Source: Methylobacterium durans (GTDB taxonomy: Bacteria; Pseudomonadota; Alphaproteobacteria; Rhizobiales; Beijerinckiaceae). Taken from it: DNA of 64,000 nucleotides. The position numbers and the translations under genes were made by a program. The notes beneath the pieces were generated by a model. It saw only the letters and a program-made list of their open reading frames with translations, was not told where the DNA came from and searched no databases. Positions 36,432 to 45,583 of this stretch are shown here, piece by piece (within the stretch, counting starts at the first letter, position 1; every line of letters starts with the position of its first letter). The stretch spans positions 4,201,501-4,265,500 of the forward strand of contig NZ_CP029550.1 in NCBI RefSeq assembly GCF_003173715.1, written 5' to 3'.

Positions 36432-37967
36432 GCCGATTGTGTTGAAAAACTCGGGTGTTGCGGCGGTAGTCGTGAGGTGATTCACTTCTGTCGAGAGACG
36501 GAGACCGAAGCAGATGATGGGACCTCGGCAAGTCGAGCAGGGTGCCCTGTTCTACGAGTTCTCGCTCGATACACATATCCCAGCCGACCATCTGCTGCGC
36601 GCCATCGACCGCTTCGTTGACCTGTCGGGTCTACGCGCGCACCTGCAGCCGTTCTACAGCTCGACGGGCCGGCCCTCGGTCGACCCCGAGTTGATGATCC
36701 GCATGCTGCTCATCGGCTACTGCTTCGGCATCCGATCCGAGCGCCGCCTGTGCGACGAGGTCCACCTCAATCTCGCCTATCGCTGGTTCTGCCGGCTCGG
36801 GCTCGACGGCCGGGTGCCGGACCATTCGACCTTCTCCAAGAACCGCCATGGCCGCTTCCGCGACAGCGACCTGCTGCGCTGCTTGTTCGAGACCGTGCTC
36901 GCCCGCTGCATCGCCGAGGGGCTCGTGGGCGGCGAGGGCTTCGCGGTCGACGCCAGCCTTATCAAGGCTGATGCCAACCGGCAGAAGGGTGTTGAGGGTA
37001 CGAACGGCCTGCCACCCGAGAGCGTCAGCCGCGCCGCCCGGGAGTACCTGGCTGTGCTCGACGACGCCGCGTTCGGAGCTGCGACGCCGGTCGTGCCTAA
37101 GCTCGTTTCCCCCGCCGACCCGGCCGCGCGCTGGACGGGTGCGGACGGTGGGCTGGCCTACTTCGCCTACGCGGCCAACTACCTGATCGACCTCGACCAC
37201 GCGGTCATCGTGGACGTCGAGCCGACCACCGCGATCCGGCAGGCCGAGGTCACGGCCGCCAAGCGCATGATCGTGCGCTCGCGCGAGCGCTTCGACCTCT
37301 ACCCGGCCCGGCTCGCCGGTGACAGCGGTTACGGCTCGGCCGCGATGCTGGGCTGGCTCGCCCACGAGCAGGGCATCGAGCCGCACATCCCCGTCTTCGA
37401 TAAGTCCGAGCGCCGCGACGGCACCTTCAGCCGGTCGGCCTTCACCTACGACCCTGGCGCCGACGCCTACACCTGCCCGGCCGGCAAGCACCTGCGGCAA
37501 CGCCAGAAGGTCTATCGGTCACCGCCCCCGCTCGTCGACGCAGACGGGATGCTGCGCTACCGCGCGAGCAAGTACGACTGCGAAGCTTGCGCGCTGAAGC
37601 CACGATGCTGCCCCAACGCATCCGCCCGCAAGATCCCACGCTCGATCCACGAGGGCGCCCGGCAGATGGCGCGCGACATCTGCGCCTCGGAGGCGGGCCG
37701 TACCTCGCGGCGTGAGCGCAAGAAGGTCGAGATGCTGTTTGCCCACCTTAAGCGGATCCTGCGGCTGGATCGGCTTCGGTTGCGGGGGCCAGACGGGGCC
37801 CGAGACGAGTTCCACCTCGCGGCCGCCGCCCAGAACCTACGGAAGCTGGCCAAGCTGATCCCGCTGGGGCAGCCGAGCCTAGCCTGACCGGCTGGCGGGA
37901 GCCCCCCCGGCCAAGCACCCGGTCAAATCTCAATCCAGGCCAACCGCGAGTTTTTCAACGAAATCCG
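36432..37967 (+). mobile_element. IS1182-type insertion sequence
   Basis: One transposase gene is flanked by inverted ends: left GATTGTGTTGAAAAACTCGG (from about 36435), right, read inward, GGATTTCGTTGAAAAACTCG (to about 37967). The shared core is TTGAAAAACTCG. The same core forms the ends of the two 130-bp MITEs at 53530 and 62419, linking them to this family. Exact outer borders and target duplication are not certain. Confidence 0.75.
36514..37887 (+). CDS. IS1182-family transposase
   Basis: A 457-residue transposase with an intact frame. The N-terminal part is the DUF772-type region (YEFSLDTHIPADHLLRAID, GRPSVDPELMIRMLLIGYCF, RRLCDEVHLNLAYRWFC). The DDE core follows: FAVDASLIKADANRQKG (D), LAGDSGYGSAAMLGW (D) and the C-terminal RRERKKVEMLFAHLKRILRL (E). 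A cysteine cluster YDCEACALKPRCCP lies before the last block, typical of the family. A short upstream alternative start is possible. Because it is intact, it may supply transposase in trans to the MITEs in this window. Confidence 0.9.
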   Translation: MMGPRQVEQGALFYEFSLDTHIPADHLLRAIDRFVDLSGLRAHLQPFYSSTGRPSVDPELMIRMLLIGYCFGIRSERRLCDEVHLNLAYRWFCRLGLDGRVPDHSTFSKNRHGRFRDSDLLRCLFETVLARCIAEGLVGGEGFAVDASLIKADANRQKGVEGTNGLPPESVSRAAREYLAVLDDAAFGAATPVVPKLVSPADPAARWTGADGGLAYFAYAANYLIDLDHAVIVDVEPTTAIRQAEVTAAKRMIVRSRERFDLYPARLAGDSGYGSAAMLGWLAHEQGIEPHIPVFDKSERRDGTFSRSAFTYDPGADAYTCPAGKHLRQRQKVYRSPPPLVDADGMLRYRASKYDCEACALKPRCCPNASARKIPRSIHEGARQMARDICASEAGRTSRRERKKVEMLFAHLKRILRLDRLRLRGPDGARDEFHLAAAAQNLRKLAKLIPLGQPSLA

Positions 37968-38217
37968 CCCATCCCTGCCGTTCATACGTCCGAGCCGCTT
38001 CTCCGGAGCAGGCACAGAAGAAGGTCGGATCATAAGTCAGGATTGCGGCACTTCCGGACCTTCATATCCAGACCAATGGAGCTGCGCTTCTGGGGTAAAG
38101 CCAGACCCTAATGCACCCGGCATCCTCCGGTGGCCTCGACGTCCTCGAGCAGGGCTCGCCTCGGCCGAACGCCGAGCCAAGCGGGACGTTGACCAAGCCT
38201 CTAAGCTGGAGGCCACC

Positions 38218-38424
38218 ATGTCGAAGCTCACCACCGACGAGCGGGAGGACATCCCGAAGAGCAAGTTCGCCCTGCCGGAGGAGCGCAAGTACCCCATCGA
38301 GGACAAGGCCCACGCCCGCAACGCCAAGGCCCGCGCCGCCCAGCAGGCGAAGGCCGGAAACCTGTCCGCGGCGGATAAGAGGAAGGTCGACGCCAAGGCG
38401 GACCAAGTCCTGAAAGGGCGGTAG
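38218..38424 (+). CDS. Small DUF6582-like protein
   Basis: A 68-residue, highly charged protein: MSKLTTDEREDIPKSKFALP followed by RKYPIEDKAHARNAKARAAQ and a lysine-rich tail. The LPxxRKYPIEDxxHARNA pattern is that of the DUF6582 family, found in phages and rhizobial/methylobacterial genomes and of unknown role. No Cys, no signal peptide. It stands alone after the IS1182 element with a plausible Shine-Dalgarno (ggaggcc, 38209-38215). Confidence 0.75.
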   Translation: MSKLTTDEREDIPKSKFALPEERKYPIEDKAHARNAKARAAQQAKAGNLSAADKRKVDAKADQVLKGR

Positions 38425-38552
38425 GATGACCATTGCAGGGCCGACCGAGCCGTTGCCTCAGGGTTATTCCCGCAAACGGCCCGGGTTCTCCCCGATAGGC
38501 CCTGACCACACTTCCTCATAGCTTCACTGCCACTTCATCACAGGAGGTTGCC

Positions 38553-38921
38553 ATGAACCCTCTGAAGTGGATGACCCTTGGTGCTGTGACCTTGGCTGCC
38601 TGGCTGACGCTGGGCTCGCTCGAACGCGGCCTGATCGGCGTCGCGCCCGCTGAGGCTGCCGGAGGCTGCGGCGTCGACTTCCACCGTGGCCCCTACGGCG
38701 GCTGCCGGCCGAACTACTACGGCGGTCCCGGGTACTATCGCGGCGGCGTGGTCTACGGCGGGCGCGCCGTCTACGGAGGCCGAGCCGTCTATGGCCGGCG
38801 TGTCTACGGAGGGCGGGTCTATCGTGGGGGCGCCTACCGCGCGGGCGGGTTCCGAGGAGGTCGGGTCGTGGGCTTCCATGGTGGCCGCGGCTTCCACGGT
38901 GGCGGCCGCTTCCATCGGTAG
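38553..38921 (+). CDS. Secreted Gly/Tyr/Arg-rich protein with GCG_CRPN motif
   Basis: A 122-residue protein with a signal peptide (MNPLKWMTLGAVTLAAWLTL, cut near AEAA). The mature protein begins GGCGVDFHRGPYGGCRPNYY, the GCG_CRPN prefix that precedes low-complexity repeats in many Rhizobiales proteins. Repeats of VYGGRA-type hexamers (GGRAVYGGRAVYGRRVYGG) and a Gly/His/Arg tail (GFHGGRGFHGGGRFHR) follow. The function is unknown; the composition suggests an extracellular or cell-surface structural or metal-binding role. An aggagg Shine-Dalgarno lies before the ATG, and a CCTCAGGGTTATT motif lies 82 bases upstream. Confidence 0.82.
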   Translation: MNPLKWMTLGAVTLAAWLTLGSLERGLIGVAPAEAAGGCGVDFHRGPYGGCRPNYYGGPGYYRGGVVYGGRAVYGGRAVYGRRVYGGRVYRGGAYRAGGFRGGRVVGFHGGRGFHGGGRFHR

Positions 38922-38936
38922 CTCCGCAACGGTGTC

Positions 38937-40973
38937 TCACGCTTCGGCGAGGGTTCGCTCCGGAACCGCCGCGACGACCCGGATGCCGCCGTCCTGGCGT
39001 GAGACACTCAGCGTGCCGCCCAGCGCCGCGATACGGTCTCGCATGCCCCGGATGCCGGTCCCCTCAACGATGGGCGAGGCGCTCGGGGCTCCGTCCGGGG
39101 CTGCTCCGTCCTCAACCGTCAACTCCAAGAACCGCATTCCGACGCCCTGCAGGACGACCCGGGCGGCCTTGGTCGTGGAGTGGCGCTGCACGTTGGTGAG
39201 GGCCTCCTGCGCGACGCGATAGAGCGCGAGCTCGACCTCGGGAGCCCAGCGCCGGCCCACCAAGCCGTCCGCGACGGACACGGTCACCTGCACCCCCGCC
39301 CGCCGGCTGAACCCATCCGCGAGGGTCTGAAGGGCGGTCCCCAAGCCTGCCTCGTCGAGGAGGGCCGGGTAGAGCACGTAGGAAAGCGTCCGCAGTTCCG
39401 TCACGCTGGCGTCGACGAGCGCCCGCGCCTGCGCCAGGGCAGCACGGACCTTCGGTGGCGGGTCGACAAGGCCACGCTCGGCGACCCCGAGTTCGAACCC
39501 TGCGGCGATCAGGTTCTGTCCGGTCGTGTCGTGAAGCTCGCGCGCGATGCGCCGGCGCTCGTTGTCCTCACGGTGGAGGGCATCCTCGGTGAAGCGGCGC
39601 AAGCCGTCGCCGAGCGTCCCGTCGCCGGAAAGGTCCGTGGCCGCGCCGTAGATGTAGCCCTCGTGGCCGGCATCGCGAAGCGGGACGAGGACGGTGCTCC
39701 AGACGAACCGTCTGTCTCCGAGCCGAGTCTCGCGTTCAATGCGCCGCGTCTTTCCGGAGGCAAGCACCGAGCGATAGTCGGCCTCGACGCGCTCGGCCTC
39801 CTCCGGAGGGAAGAGTTCCTGGGTCGTTCGCCCGATCAGTCGCGCGGACGGCACACCCCATTCAGGGTCCTCGCTGAACGTGAGTGCCTCCAGCACGAAC
39901 TGGCCGTTCGGCTTGAGCGCGATGATGAACTGTACGTCGGACGACCCGGCGACGAGATCCGTCAGGGCGGTCTGCTGTCGAAGGTAGCGGCGCAGGCGGC
40001 GGCGAGCGGCCGGGAATGCGAGCACCGGGACCAGAAGGAGCAGGGCCACACCGGCGCCGGCTCGAAGGACCTCCTCGCGCCAGCGTTCGAGCGCTCCCGA
40101 GGTCGACCTGCAGACCGCCACAGAGAGGCTGCCCAAACCGACCGAGACCCGCGACGTGATCCTGTCCGCCGCGCTTCCGTGATCCGCCAATGCGCATGCG
40201 GGGTCCCCTGACCGCCCCGTGCGGCCCGGGTCATTTTCCAGGGTGGACACCGTCCAATCGACCAGGTGCCGGCCATCGGCACCGAGTAGGCTGACCGTGT
40301 TCGACCTACCGGCTCCCAGTCCCTGAAACACGGTTCGGAGCAGGTCGACGCTGACGCCCGCCGCAACGATGCCTCGGAACTCCCCGCCCGCCGAGGACAG
40401 GCGTCGGCTCATCGGAAGGACGAGGCCCTGCATAAACGGGGTGGGTCTGGGCGCGCCCACGAACAAGCCGGCGTCCCGCTCCCGCTGCGCGTGGAAATAG
40501 TCCCGGTCCGCCACGCTCAACCCTTGCAGTTTCGGGCTGTGGACCAACACGTCCCCGTTCGGACGGGCGAAGGCGAGGAGCAGGTATGGCGACCCCCGCT
40601 CATTGTTGGAGCAGACCAGGGATGGGCAAATCTTGTCGTCGGTGATGCGGTCGATGTCCTTTTCGACCGCGATCTCCGTTAGCCTTCTCAGGACGACGTC
40701 GACGACGCCGAAGGTGCTCTCGGTGAACCGTGCGCTGGATGCGGCCACATGCGCGACCTCATCCCGTGCCGTCGCAAGAGCCGCGTCATGGGCCCGTATC
40801 GCCCAAAGCGTTGTCGGAACGGCGAGCATCGCCGCGAATGCCGACCAGACGCCCAGGAACAGGGCAGGCGTCAGCAGACGCGCACTCATCCATGATCCGG
40901 AAGGCCAGCCGAACGTGGCTGCCGGCCCATCCGGGCCGGGCTTTCTCCTACCCTCGGCCCGGCTCGGTTCCAC
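38937..40973 (-). CDS. Sensor histidine kinase (HisKA_3/NarX-DegS type) with PAS domain
   Basis: A 678-residue membrane kinase. The first membrane helix (LLTPALFLGVWSAFAAMLAV) is followed by a periplasmic sensor of about 220 residues with Cache-like features (YFHAQRERDAGLFVGAPRPT), then a second helix (AGAGVALLLLVPVLAF). A cytoplasmic PAS domain (LTDLVAGSSDVQFIIALKPN) leads to the dimerisation/phosphoacceptor motif ERRRIARELHDTTGQNLIAA and a HATPase (ELALYRVAQEALTNVQRHS, GTGIRGMRDRI). The GTG at 40973 is chosen because GGGAGGTG precedes it at good spacing; ATG at 40889 lacks one. The likely partner is the NarL-type regulator at 42491. Confidence 0.9.
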   Translation of the reverse strand: MEPSRAEGRRKPGPDGPAATFGWPSGSWMSARLLTPALFLGVWSAFAAMLAVPTTLWAIRAHDAALATARDEVAHVAASSARFTESTFGVVDVVLRRLTEIAVEKDIDRITDDKICPSLVCSNNERGSPYLLLAFARPNGDVLVHSPKLQGLSVADRDYFHAQRERDAGLFVGAPRPTPFMQGLVLPMSRRLSSAGGEFRGIVAAGVSVDLLRTVFQGLGAGRSNTVSLLGADGRHLVDWTVSTLENDPGRTGRSGDPACALADHGSAADRITSRVSVGLGSLSVAVCRSTSGALERWREEVLRAGAGVALLLLVPVLAFPAARRRLRRYLRQQTALTDLVAGSSDVQFIIALKPNGQFVLEALTFSEDPEWGVPSARLIGRTTQELFPPEEAERVEADYRSVLASGKTRRIERETRLGDRRFVWSTVLVPLRDAGHEGYIYGAATDLSGDGTLGDGLRRFTEDALHREDNERRRIARELHDTTGQNLIAAGFELGVAERGLVDPPPKVRAALAQARALVDASVTELRTLSYVLYPALLDEAGLGTALQTLADGFSRRAGVQVTVSVADGLVGRRWAPEVELALYRVAQEALTNVQRHSTTKAARVVLQGVGMRFLELTVEDGAAPDGAPSASPIVEGTGIRGMRDRIAALGGTLSVSRQDGGIRVVAAVPERTLAEA

Positions 40974-41307
40974 GGGAACACCTCCCTGTCGGCCAATCCT
41001 CCGGCACGCCGTCCTACCCTCAGATTGCGCAGCGTGCGTACGTATACCCTAAGGTTGAATGGTGTAGCAGTCGGTTAATAAACCCTGATGACTTTGCAAG
41101 GATTCCCGCGTTGAGGCGGTCTCGGACCGCATCAGGCCGGCTTACGCCGGCACCCCCGAACTATCCACCGGCGCTCGTGTAGACCGCGGCAGCGCGAACA
41201 CATCAGGGTTCCAATCCACCCCTCTCGGGGTTTACCCTGATTGCCAGAGCCCACGCCAGATAGGGAAGTTACGGCTTGGATACGAAGTAGCACCCGGGGA
41301 GGTAAGG
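40974..41307. promoter_or_regulatory. Divergent control region with repeated ACCCTGA/CCCTAAGGTT motifs
   Basis: This region separates the kinase gene from the intact SphA-like gene. It carries several copies of one sequence: taccctcag (near 41018), taccctaaggttg (41045-41057), aaaccctgatg (41080-41090), catcagggttc (41201-41211, inverted) and tttaccctgattg (41231-41243). Related copies lie upstream of the 38553 gene (cctcagggttatt) and between the regulator and the 43292 gene (aaatcagggttt, ccctaaggttg). Repetition at promoters only suggests operators of the nearby response regulator. Confidence 0.5.
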
Positions 41308-42333
41308 ATGGGGTCCTTCGCGCGGCGTCTCGTCGGAAGCCTCGCACTGGCGTCCGCGCTCGCTCCCGTCCCCGACGCAAGGGCCGCCGAGGGCGGCCTC
41401 AGCTTCTACGTCGAGGGTCAGGCGGTGCCGCTCGGCGGCATCGTGCCGCCGCAGGGCCTCTACTTCGATAGCACCACCTACTTCTACAGCGCTCGGATCG
41501 GCGGCAATCGTCAAACCCAGATCGGCGGCAACGTCATATCCAATGCGAAGGTGAACCTCGTTGCCGACTTCGTGACTGCGCTCTGGGTCACGCCGGTCAA
41601 CGTCCTCGGCGGCGACCTAGGGTTCGCCTTCGTGATGCCGTTCGGGGAGCCGGCCGTGCGCGCTGGCGTCCTCCTGAACGGGCCACTGATCAACCAAGTG
41701 GTCGGTCGCCCGATCGGCATCGGTGCGAGCGACCGGGACTTCAATTTCGGTGACCCCATCGTGTCGGCCACGCTCGGCTGGCACTCCGGCAACTGGCACT
41801 GGAAGCTCTCGGGCGTGCTCAGCATCCCAGCGGGCGCCTACGAGCCCGGGCAGCTCTCGAACGTCGCCCTGAACCGCTACATCGGCGACATCTCTGCCGC
41901 CGCGACCTACCTCGATCCGGTGCAGGGCTACGAACTTTCCGCGTCGGCCGGCTTCACGCTCAACGGCACGAACCCGTCCACGCGCTACAACACCGGCGAC
42001 GAGTTTCACATCGACGTCTCGGCCTCGAAGTACCTCTCCAAGGAGGTGTCGGTTGGCGTCATCGCCTCGCACTACCTGCAGATCACCGGCGATAGCGGTC
42101 CCGGCGCCCGGCTCGGCCCCTTCAAGGGACGCGTGACGGCCGTTGGAGGGACCATCGGCGTGACGGGCGAGTTCGGGAAGATCCCGGTCACCGCCCGGAT
42201 CAAGGTACTGCGCGAGGTCGAGGTGGAGAACCGCTTCCAGGGTACCATTGGCTTCTTCCAGGTGTCCTTCCCGCTGTGGGTCGCCCCTCCGAAGCCAGTA
42301 CCGGAACCCAGGCCGCTGGCGACGAAGTTTTGA
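41308..42333 (+). CDS. SphA-like outer-membrane protein (intact paralogue)
   Basis: A 341-residue exported protein of the SphA/Phenol_MetA_deg family, expected to form an outer-membrane beta-barrel used for uptake of hydrophobic or aromatic compounds; the actual substrate is unknown. It has a signal peptide (MGSFARRLVGSLALASALAP, cut near ARAAE). Alternating strands run through ATLGWHSGNWHWKLSGVLS and GPFKGRVTAVGGTIGVTGEF, and it ends FPLWVAPPKP. Start ATG 41308 follows ggggaggt. The closest relative in the window is the IS-split copy at 30955; both share the conserved PPPGFYF/PPQGLYF segment and C-terminal WVAPPKPxPEPR. Confidence 0.85.
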   Translation: MGSFARRLVGSLALASALAPVPDARAAEGGLSFYVEGQAVPLGGIVPPQGLYFDSTTYFYSARIGGNRQTQIGGNVISNAKVNLVADFVTALWVTPVNVLGGDLGFAFVMPFGEPAVRAGVLLNGPLINQVVGRPIGIGASDRDFNFGDPIVSATLGWHSGNWHWKLSGVLSIPAGAYEPGQLSNVALNRYIGDISAAATYLDPVQGYELSASAGFTLNGTNPSTRYNTGDEFHIDVSASKYLSKEVSVGVIASHYLQITGDSGPGARLGPFKGRVTAVGGTIGVTGEFGKIPVTARIKVLREVEVENRFQGTIGFFQVSFPLWVAPPKPVPEPRPLATKF

Positions 42334-42490
42334 GCGTGCGTCCCGGCTGATGGAGGAACCGTAGCGGTGGCACCGAGGCTTGCCGAGGGCAGGCATTGGG
42401 CGCTTGATACCGCAATCCGCGAGCCCATCGCCCGTCCCGGGGCGGTGGGTGTTCGGCATGCCCGGGAGCTACGCGGGAGGTCGATATCTC

Positions 42491-43132
42491 GTGACGGTGA
42501 CCATCCTGATCGTGGACGACCACATCGCCATCCGGCGCGGCGTCCGGGCCATCCTGGAGGGGCGCGGCGGCTTTGAGGTCGCCGCCGAGGCTGGTAACGG
42601 GGCCAAGGCCATCGACCTCGCGGCGCGGCACAAGCCGGACGTGGCGGTCATCGACTACTCTTTGCCGGCCATGAACGGATCGCAACTGACCAGGCGCCTG
42701 CGGGAGGCCAGCCCACGCACCGAGGTGCTGGTCTATACGATGCACGAGAGCGACGCACTGGTGCGGGACGTGCTCGGCGCCGGCGCACGCGGGTACCTCC
42801 TGAAATCGGACGCCGACCAGCACCTGATCGCCGCCGTCGAGGCGCTGGCCCACCAACAGCCCTACTTCACCGGCCGCGTGAACGAGACCCTGCTCGCCCA
42901 CTACCTGGCCCATCGGGGCGAGAGCTCGCAGCTCGACGCGTTGACCTGCCGCGAACGCGAGGTGGTGCAGCTCATCGCGGAGGGCAATTCGAGCAAACAG
43001 GTCAGCGCGGCGCTCGCCATCAGCCTGAAGACCGTCGAGACCCACAGGGCGTCCGCCATGCACAAGCTTGGCCTGGAGACGACGGCCGCCCTGGTGCGCT
43101 ACGCCGTGCGGAACAAGCTGGTGGAGCCCTAA
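42491..43132 (+). CDS. NarL/FixJ-family response regulator
   Basis: A 213-residue two-domain regulator. The receiver domain has VTILIVDDHIAIRRG (acidic pocket), VAVIDYSLPAMNG (phosphoacceptor Asp) and GYLLKSDADQ (Lys). The C-terminal LuxR helix-turn-helix has LTCREREVVQLIAEGNSSKQ and LKTVETHRASAMHKLGL. The GTG at 42491 immediately before the receiver is preferred; an ATG at 42458 would add eleven residues. It is separated from the kinase by the SphA-like gene, and shared upstream motifs suggest the three form one sensory unit. Confidence 0.9.
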   Translation: MTVTILIVDDHIAIRRGVRAILEGRGGFEVAAEAGNGAKAIDLAARHKPDVAVIDYSLPAMNGSQLTRRLREASPRTEVLVYTMHESDALVRDVLGAGARGYLLKSDADQHLIAAVEALAHQQPYFTGRVNETLLAHYLAHRGESSQLDALTCREREVVQLIAEGNSSKQVSAALAISLKTVETHRASAMHKLGLETTAALVRYAVRNKLVEP

Positions 43133-43291
43133 GGGCAATTTCCTGCCCTTCCCAGGCATATCCGGTGCTCAAATCAGGGTTTCGCCCGATAGTTCGGGCG
43201 CACTTCACCCCCTAAGGTTGCCGCAAGTTAACGGCTGAAGCTTTCGCAAGACGAGCGACCGACTTCACCGAGCGGGCATCATGACGGGGAG

Positions 43292-43819
43292 ATGTCGATG
43301 CGGGTGCATTGCCGCACGCTGTGCATTGCTGTCGCCGCTTCTCTCTATTCAACCACGACACAGACGGCGCGGTCGGCGCCCTTGAGTCCGTCCGTCATCG
43401 TACCGCCGACGGAGTCCGCCACCGAATTTATCGCGCAGCGCCGCGCCTTCAGAGGCGGTTTCGCAGGGCGCGGCCGGTTCGGCGGCTACGGCCGGGGTAT
43501 TGCTCGCCCCAGGTTCGACGGCGGGGGCGTCCGGCGGCGCGGGATCGCGGGTGGGTACGGACCGAGGCCCGGCTGGCACGGAGGCGGTGTGCAGCGACGC
43601 GGTGTCGTCGTGCGCCGAAACGTCATGGTCGGCGGTGCCTACCGGCCCTTCGGCGCCTGGTGGCCGGCTGGCGGTGCCATCGCCGCCGGAACCGCCCTCG
43701 GTTTCGTTGGCGCGGCGACAGCAGCAGCCTGGGCGGGGGCCCCGCCGGCACCTGGCTACTGCTGGTTCTACACCGATTCCTCTCGAACGCAGGGCTTTTG
43801 GGATCGCTGCCCGGCTTGA
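43292..43819 (+). CDS. Secreted glycine/arginine-rich protein
   Basis: A 175-residue protein with a signal peptide (HCRTLCIAVAASLYSTTTQT, cut near ARSAP). It has a low-complexity Gly/Arg/Phe core (RAFRGGFAGRGRFGGYGRGI) and, after residue 120, a hydrophobic Gly/Ala stretch (GGAIAAGTALGFVGAATAAA) that may be a membrane segment. The C-terminus GYCWFYTDSSRTQGFWDRCP has two cysteines, likely disulfide-bonded, a pattern seen in many rhizobial surface proteins of unknown role. It resembles the 38553 protein in composition, not in motif. Two CCCTGA-type motifs precede it. Confidence 0.75.
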   Translation: MSMRVHCRTLCIAVAASLYSTTTQTARSAPLSPSVIVPPTESATEFIAQRRAFRGGFAGRGRFGGYGRGIARPRFDGGGVRRRGIAGGYGPRPGWHGGGVQRRGVVVRRNVMVGGAYRPFGAWWPAGGAIAAGTALGFVGAATAAAWAGAPPAPGYCWFYTDSSRTQGFWDRCPA

Positions 43820-43834
43820 GCGCAGGAGGCTTCC

Positions 43835-44569
43835 ATGGACATCCGAAAGTGCAGTGCCGAGGCCATCGGCACCTTCTGGCTGAGCTTCGCGGGCTGCGGC
43901 AGCGCCGTCATCGCGGCAGCCTTCCCGCAAGTCGGCATCGGCCTCGTCGGGGTTTCCCTCGCCTTCGGCCTGACCGTGGTCACGATGGCCTACGCCATCG
44001 GCCACATCTCGGGCTGCCACCTCAACCCGGCCGTGACCTGCGGGCTCGCGGCCGGCGGGCGGTTCCCCGCGCATGACATCGCGCCTTACGTGACCTCCCA
44101 GGTCATCGGAGGCGTCATAGGCGCTGCGGTGCTCTACGCCATCGCGAGCGGTGCGCCGGACTTCGATTTGGCGAAGGGCTTTGCCGCCAACGGTTACGGC
44201 GAGCACTCGCCCGGACGCTACGGCCTGCTCTCGTGCCTCCTGGCCGAGGTGGTGCTCACCATGATGTTCCTGTTCGTGATCATGGGGGCGACGCACGGCA
44301 AGGCGCCGGTCGGCTTTGCGCCGCTGGCCATTGGGCTCTGCCTGACGCTCGTGCACCTCGTGGGCATCCCAGTCACCAACCTCTCGGTCAATCCGGCCCG
44401 CAGCACCGGGCCAGCCCTGTTTGCGGGCGGCTGGGCCATAGCGCAGCTCTGGCTATTCTGGGTCGCGCCAGTGCTCGGCGGCGTCCTTGGCGGCATCCTC
44501 TACCGCTGGCTGAGCGAGCAGCCCTCGGCTCAGATCACCGGGATGGTGCCCCCCGCCCCAGCGGAGTGA
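43835..44569 (+). CDS. aqpZ: Aquaporin Z
   Basis: A 244-residue major intrinsic protein with six predicted membrane helices, forming a water channel in the inner membrane. Both NPA boxes are present: [12 protein letters not shown] in the first half and [13 protein letters not shown] in the second, the latter with the Arg of the selectivity filter. The first-half sequence starts [20 protein letters not shown], typical of AqpZ. It follows the secreted glycine-rich protein by 15 bases and precedes the formylglycine-generating enzyme by 42. Its presence in an island suggests stress or osmotic adaptation. Confidence 0.93.
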   Translation: MDIRKCSAEAIGTFWLSFAGCGSAVIAAAFPQVGIGLVGVSLAFGLTVVTMAYAIGHISGCHLNPAVTCGLAAGGRFPAHDIAPYVTSQVIGGVIGAAVLYAIASGAPDFDLAKGFAANGYGEHSPGRYGLLSCLLAEVVLTMMFLFVIMGATHGKAPVGFAPLAIGLCLTLVHLVGIPVTNLSVNPARSTGPALFAGGWAIAQLWLFWVAPVLGGVLGGILYRWLSEQPSAQITGMVPPAPAE

Positions 44570-44611
44570 GCGCACGACGAACCCTCTCCAAGCCATTTAG
44601 GGGAGCGACCG

Positions 44612-45583
44612 ATGTCGAGTGCGACCGTCCTCGTCCAAGCTGCCGTGCCTCAAGCAGGCGGGGGCATGGTCTTCGTGCCGGGCGGAACCTTCCGCATGGG
44701 CTCGGACCGTCACTACCCGGAGGAGGCGCCCGTCCATCAGGTCACCGTCGACGGCTTCCGGATCGACCGCACGCCCGTCACCAACGGCCAGTTCCGGGCC
44801 TTCGTACGGGCCACCGGCCACGTGACAGTCGCAGAGCGGAAGCCGAAGGCGGAGGACTATCCGGGCGCGCTGCCACACATGCTGCAAGCCGGGTCCTTGG
44901 TCTTCAAGCCGCCCAAGCGGCCTGTCGACCTCCGGGACTTCAGTGCGTGGTGGCGGTTCAAGGCCGGCGTGCACTGGCGGCGACCTTACGGCCCCGGCTC
45001 CTCCATCGCTGGGCTCGACGACCACCCGGTGGTCCACGTTGCCTACGCCGACGCCGAGGCCTACGCGGCCTGGGCCGGCAAGGAACTGCCGACCGAGGCC
45101 GAATGGGAATACGCGGCGCGCGGCGGGCTCGACGGGGCGGAGTTCGCCTGGGGCGACGAGCTCGCGCCGAATGGTCGGCACATGGCCAACACTTGGCAAG
45201 GCGCCTTCCCGAACGAGAACCTGGCCGCCGATGGCTACGAGCGCACCTCGCCGGTCACGGCCTTCCCGCCGAACGGCTACGGGCTCCACGACATGATCGG
45301 CAACGTCTGGGAGTGGACGACCGACTGGTTCGCGCAACGGCATCAGGCTGATGCTCCAAAGGCCTGCTGCATCCCCCAGAACCCCCGCGGCGGCCGAGAG
45401 GACGGCAGCTACGACCCCAACCAGCCCGCAATCCGCATCCCCCGCCGGGTGGTTAAGGGCGGCTCGCACCTATGCGCCCCGAACTATTGCCGCCGCTACC
45501 GCCCGGCCGCGCGCCATCCGCACCCGGTCGACACCTCCACCAGCCATATCGGCTTCCGGTGCGTCATAAGGAGTGGGTCATGA
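44612..45583 (+). CDS. Formylglycine-generating enzyme family protein
   Basis: A 323-residue FGE-sulfatase-domain protein that oxidises a cysteine in CxPxR/CxAxR motifs of sulfatases to C-alpha-formylglycine. Seen: GGGMVFVPGGTFRMGSDRHY at the start, WAGKELPTEAEWEYAARGG, GNVWEWTTDWFA and the active-site cysteine pair in GGSHLCAPNYCRRYRPAAR (C288 and C293). It has no signal peptide, so it acts in the cytoplasm. Its stop overlaps the start of the arylsulfatase (ATGA), the expected substrate, which leaves the cell already folded through Tat. Confidence 0.92.
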   Translation: MSSATVLVQAAVPQAGGGMVFVPGGTFRMGSDRHYPEEAPVHQVTVDGFRIDRTPVTNGQFRAFVRATGHVTVAERKPKAEDYPGALPHMLQAGSLVFKPPKRPVDLRDFSAWWRFKAGVHWRRPYGPGSSIAGLDDHPVVHVAYADAEAYAAWAGKELPTEAEWEYAARGGLDGAEFAWGDELAPNGRHMANTWQGAFPNENLAADGYERTSPVTAFPPNGYGLHDMIGNVWEWTTDWFAQRHQADAPKACCIPQNPRGGREDGSYDPNQPAIRIPRRVVKGGSHLCAPNYCRRYRPAARHPHPVDTSTSHIGFRCVIRSGS

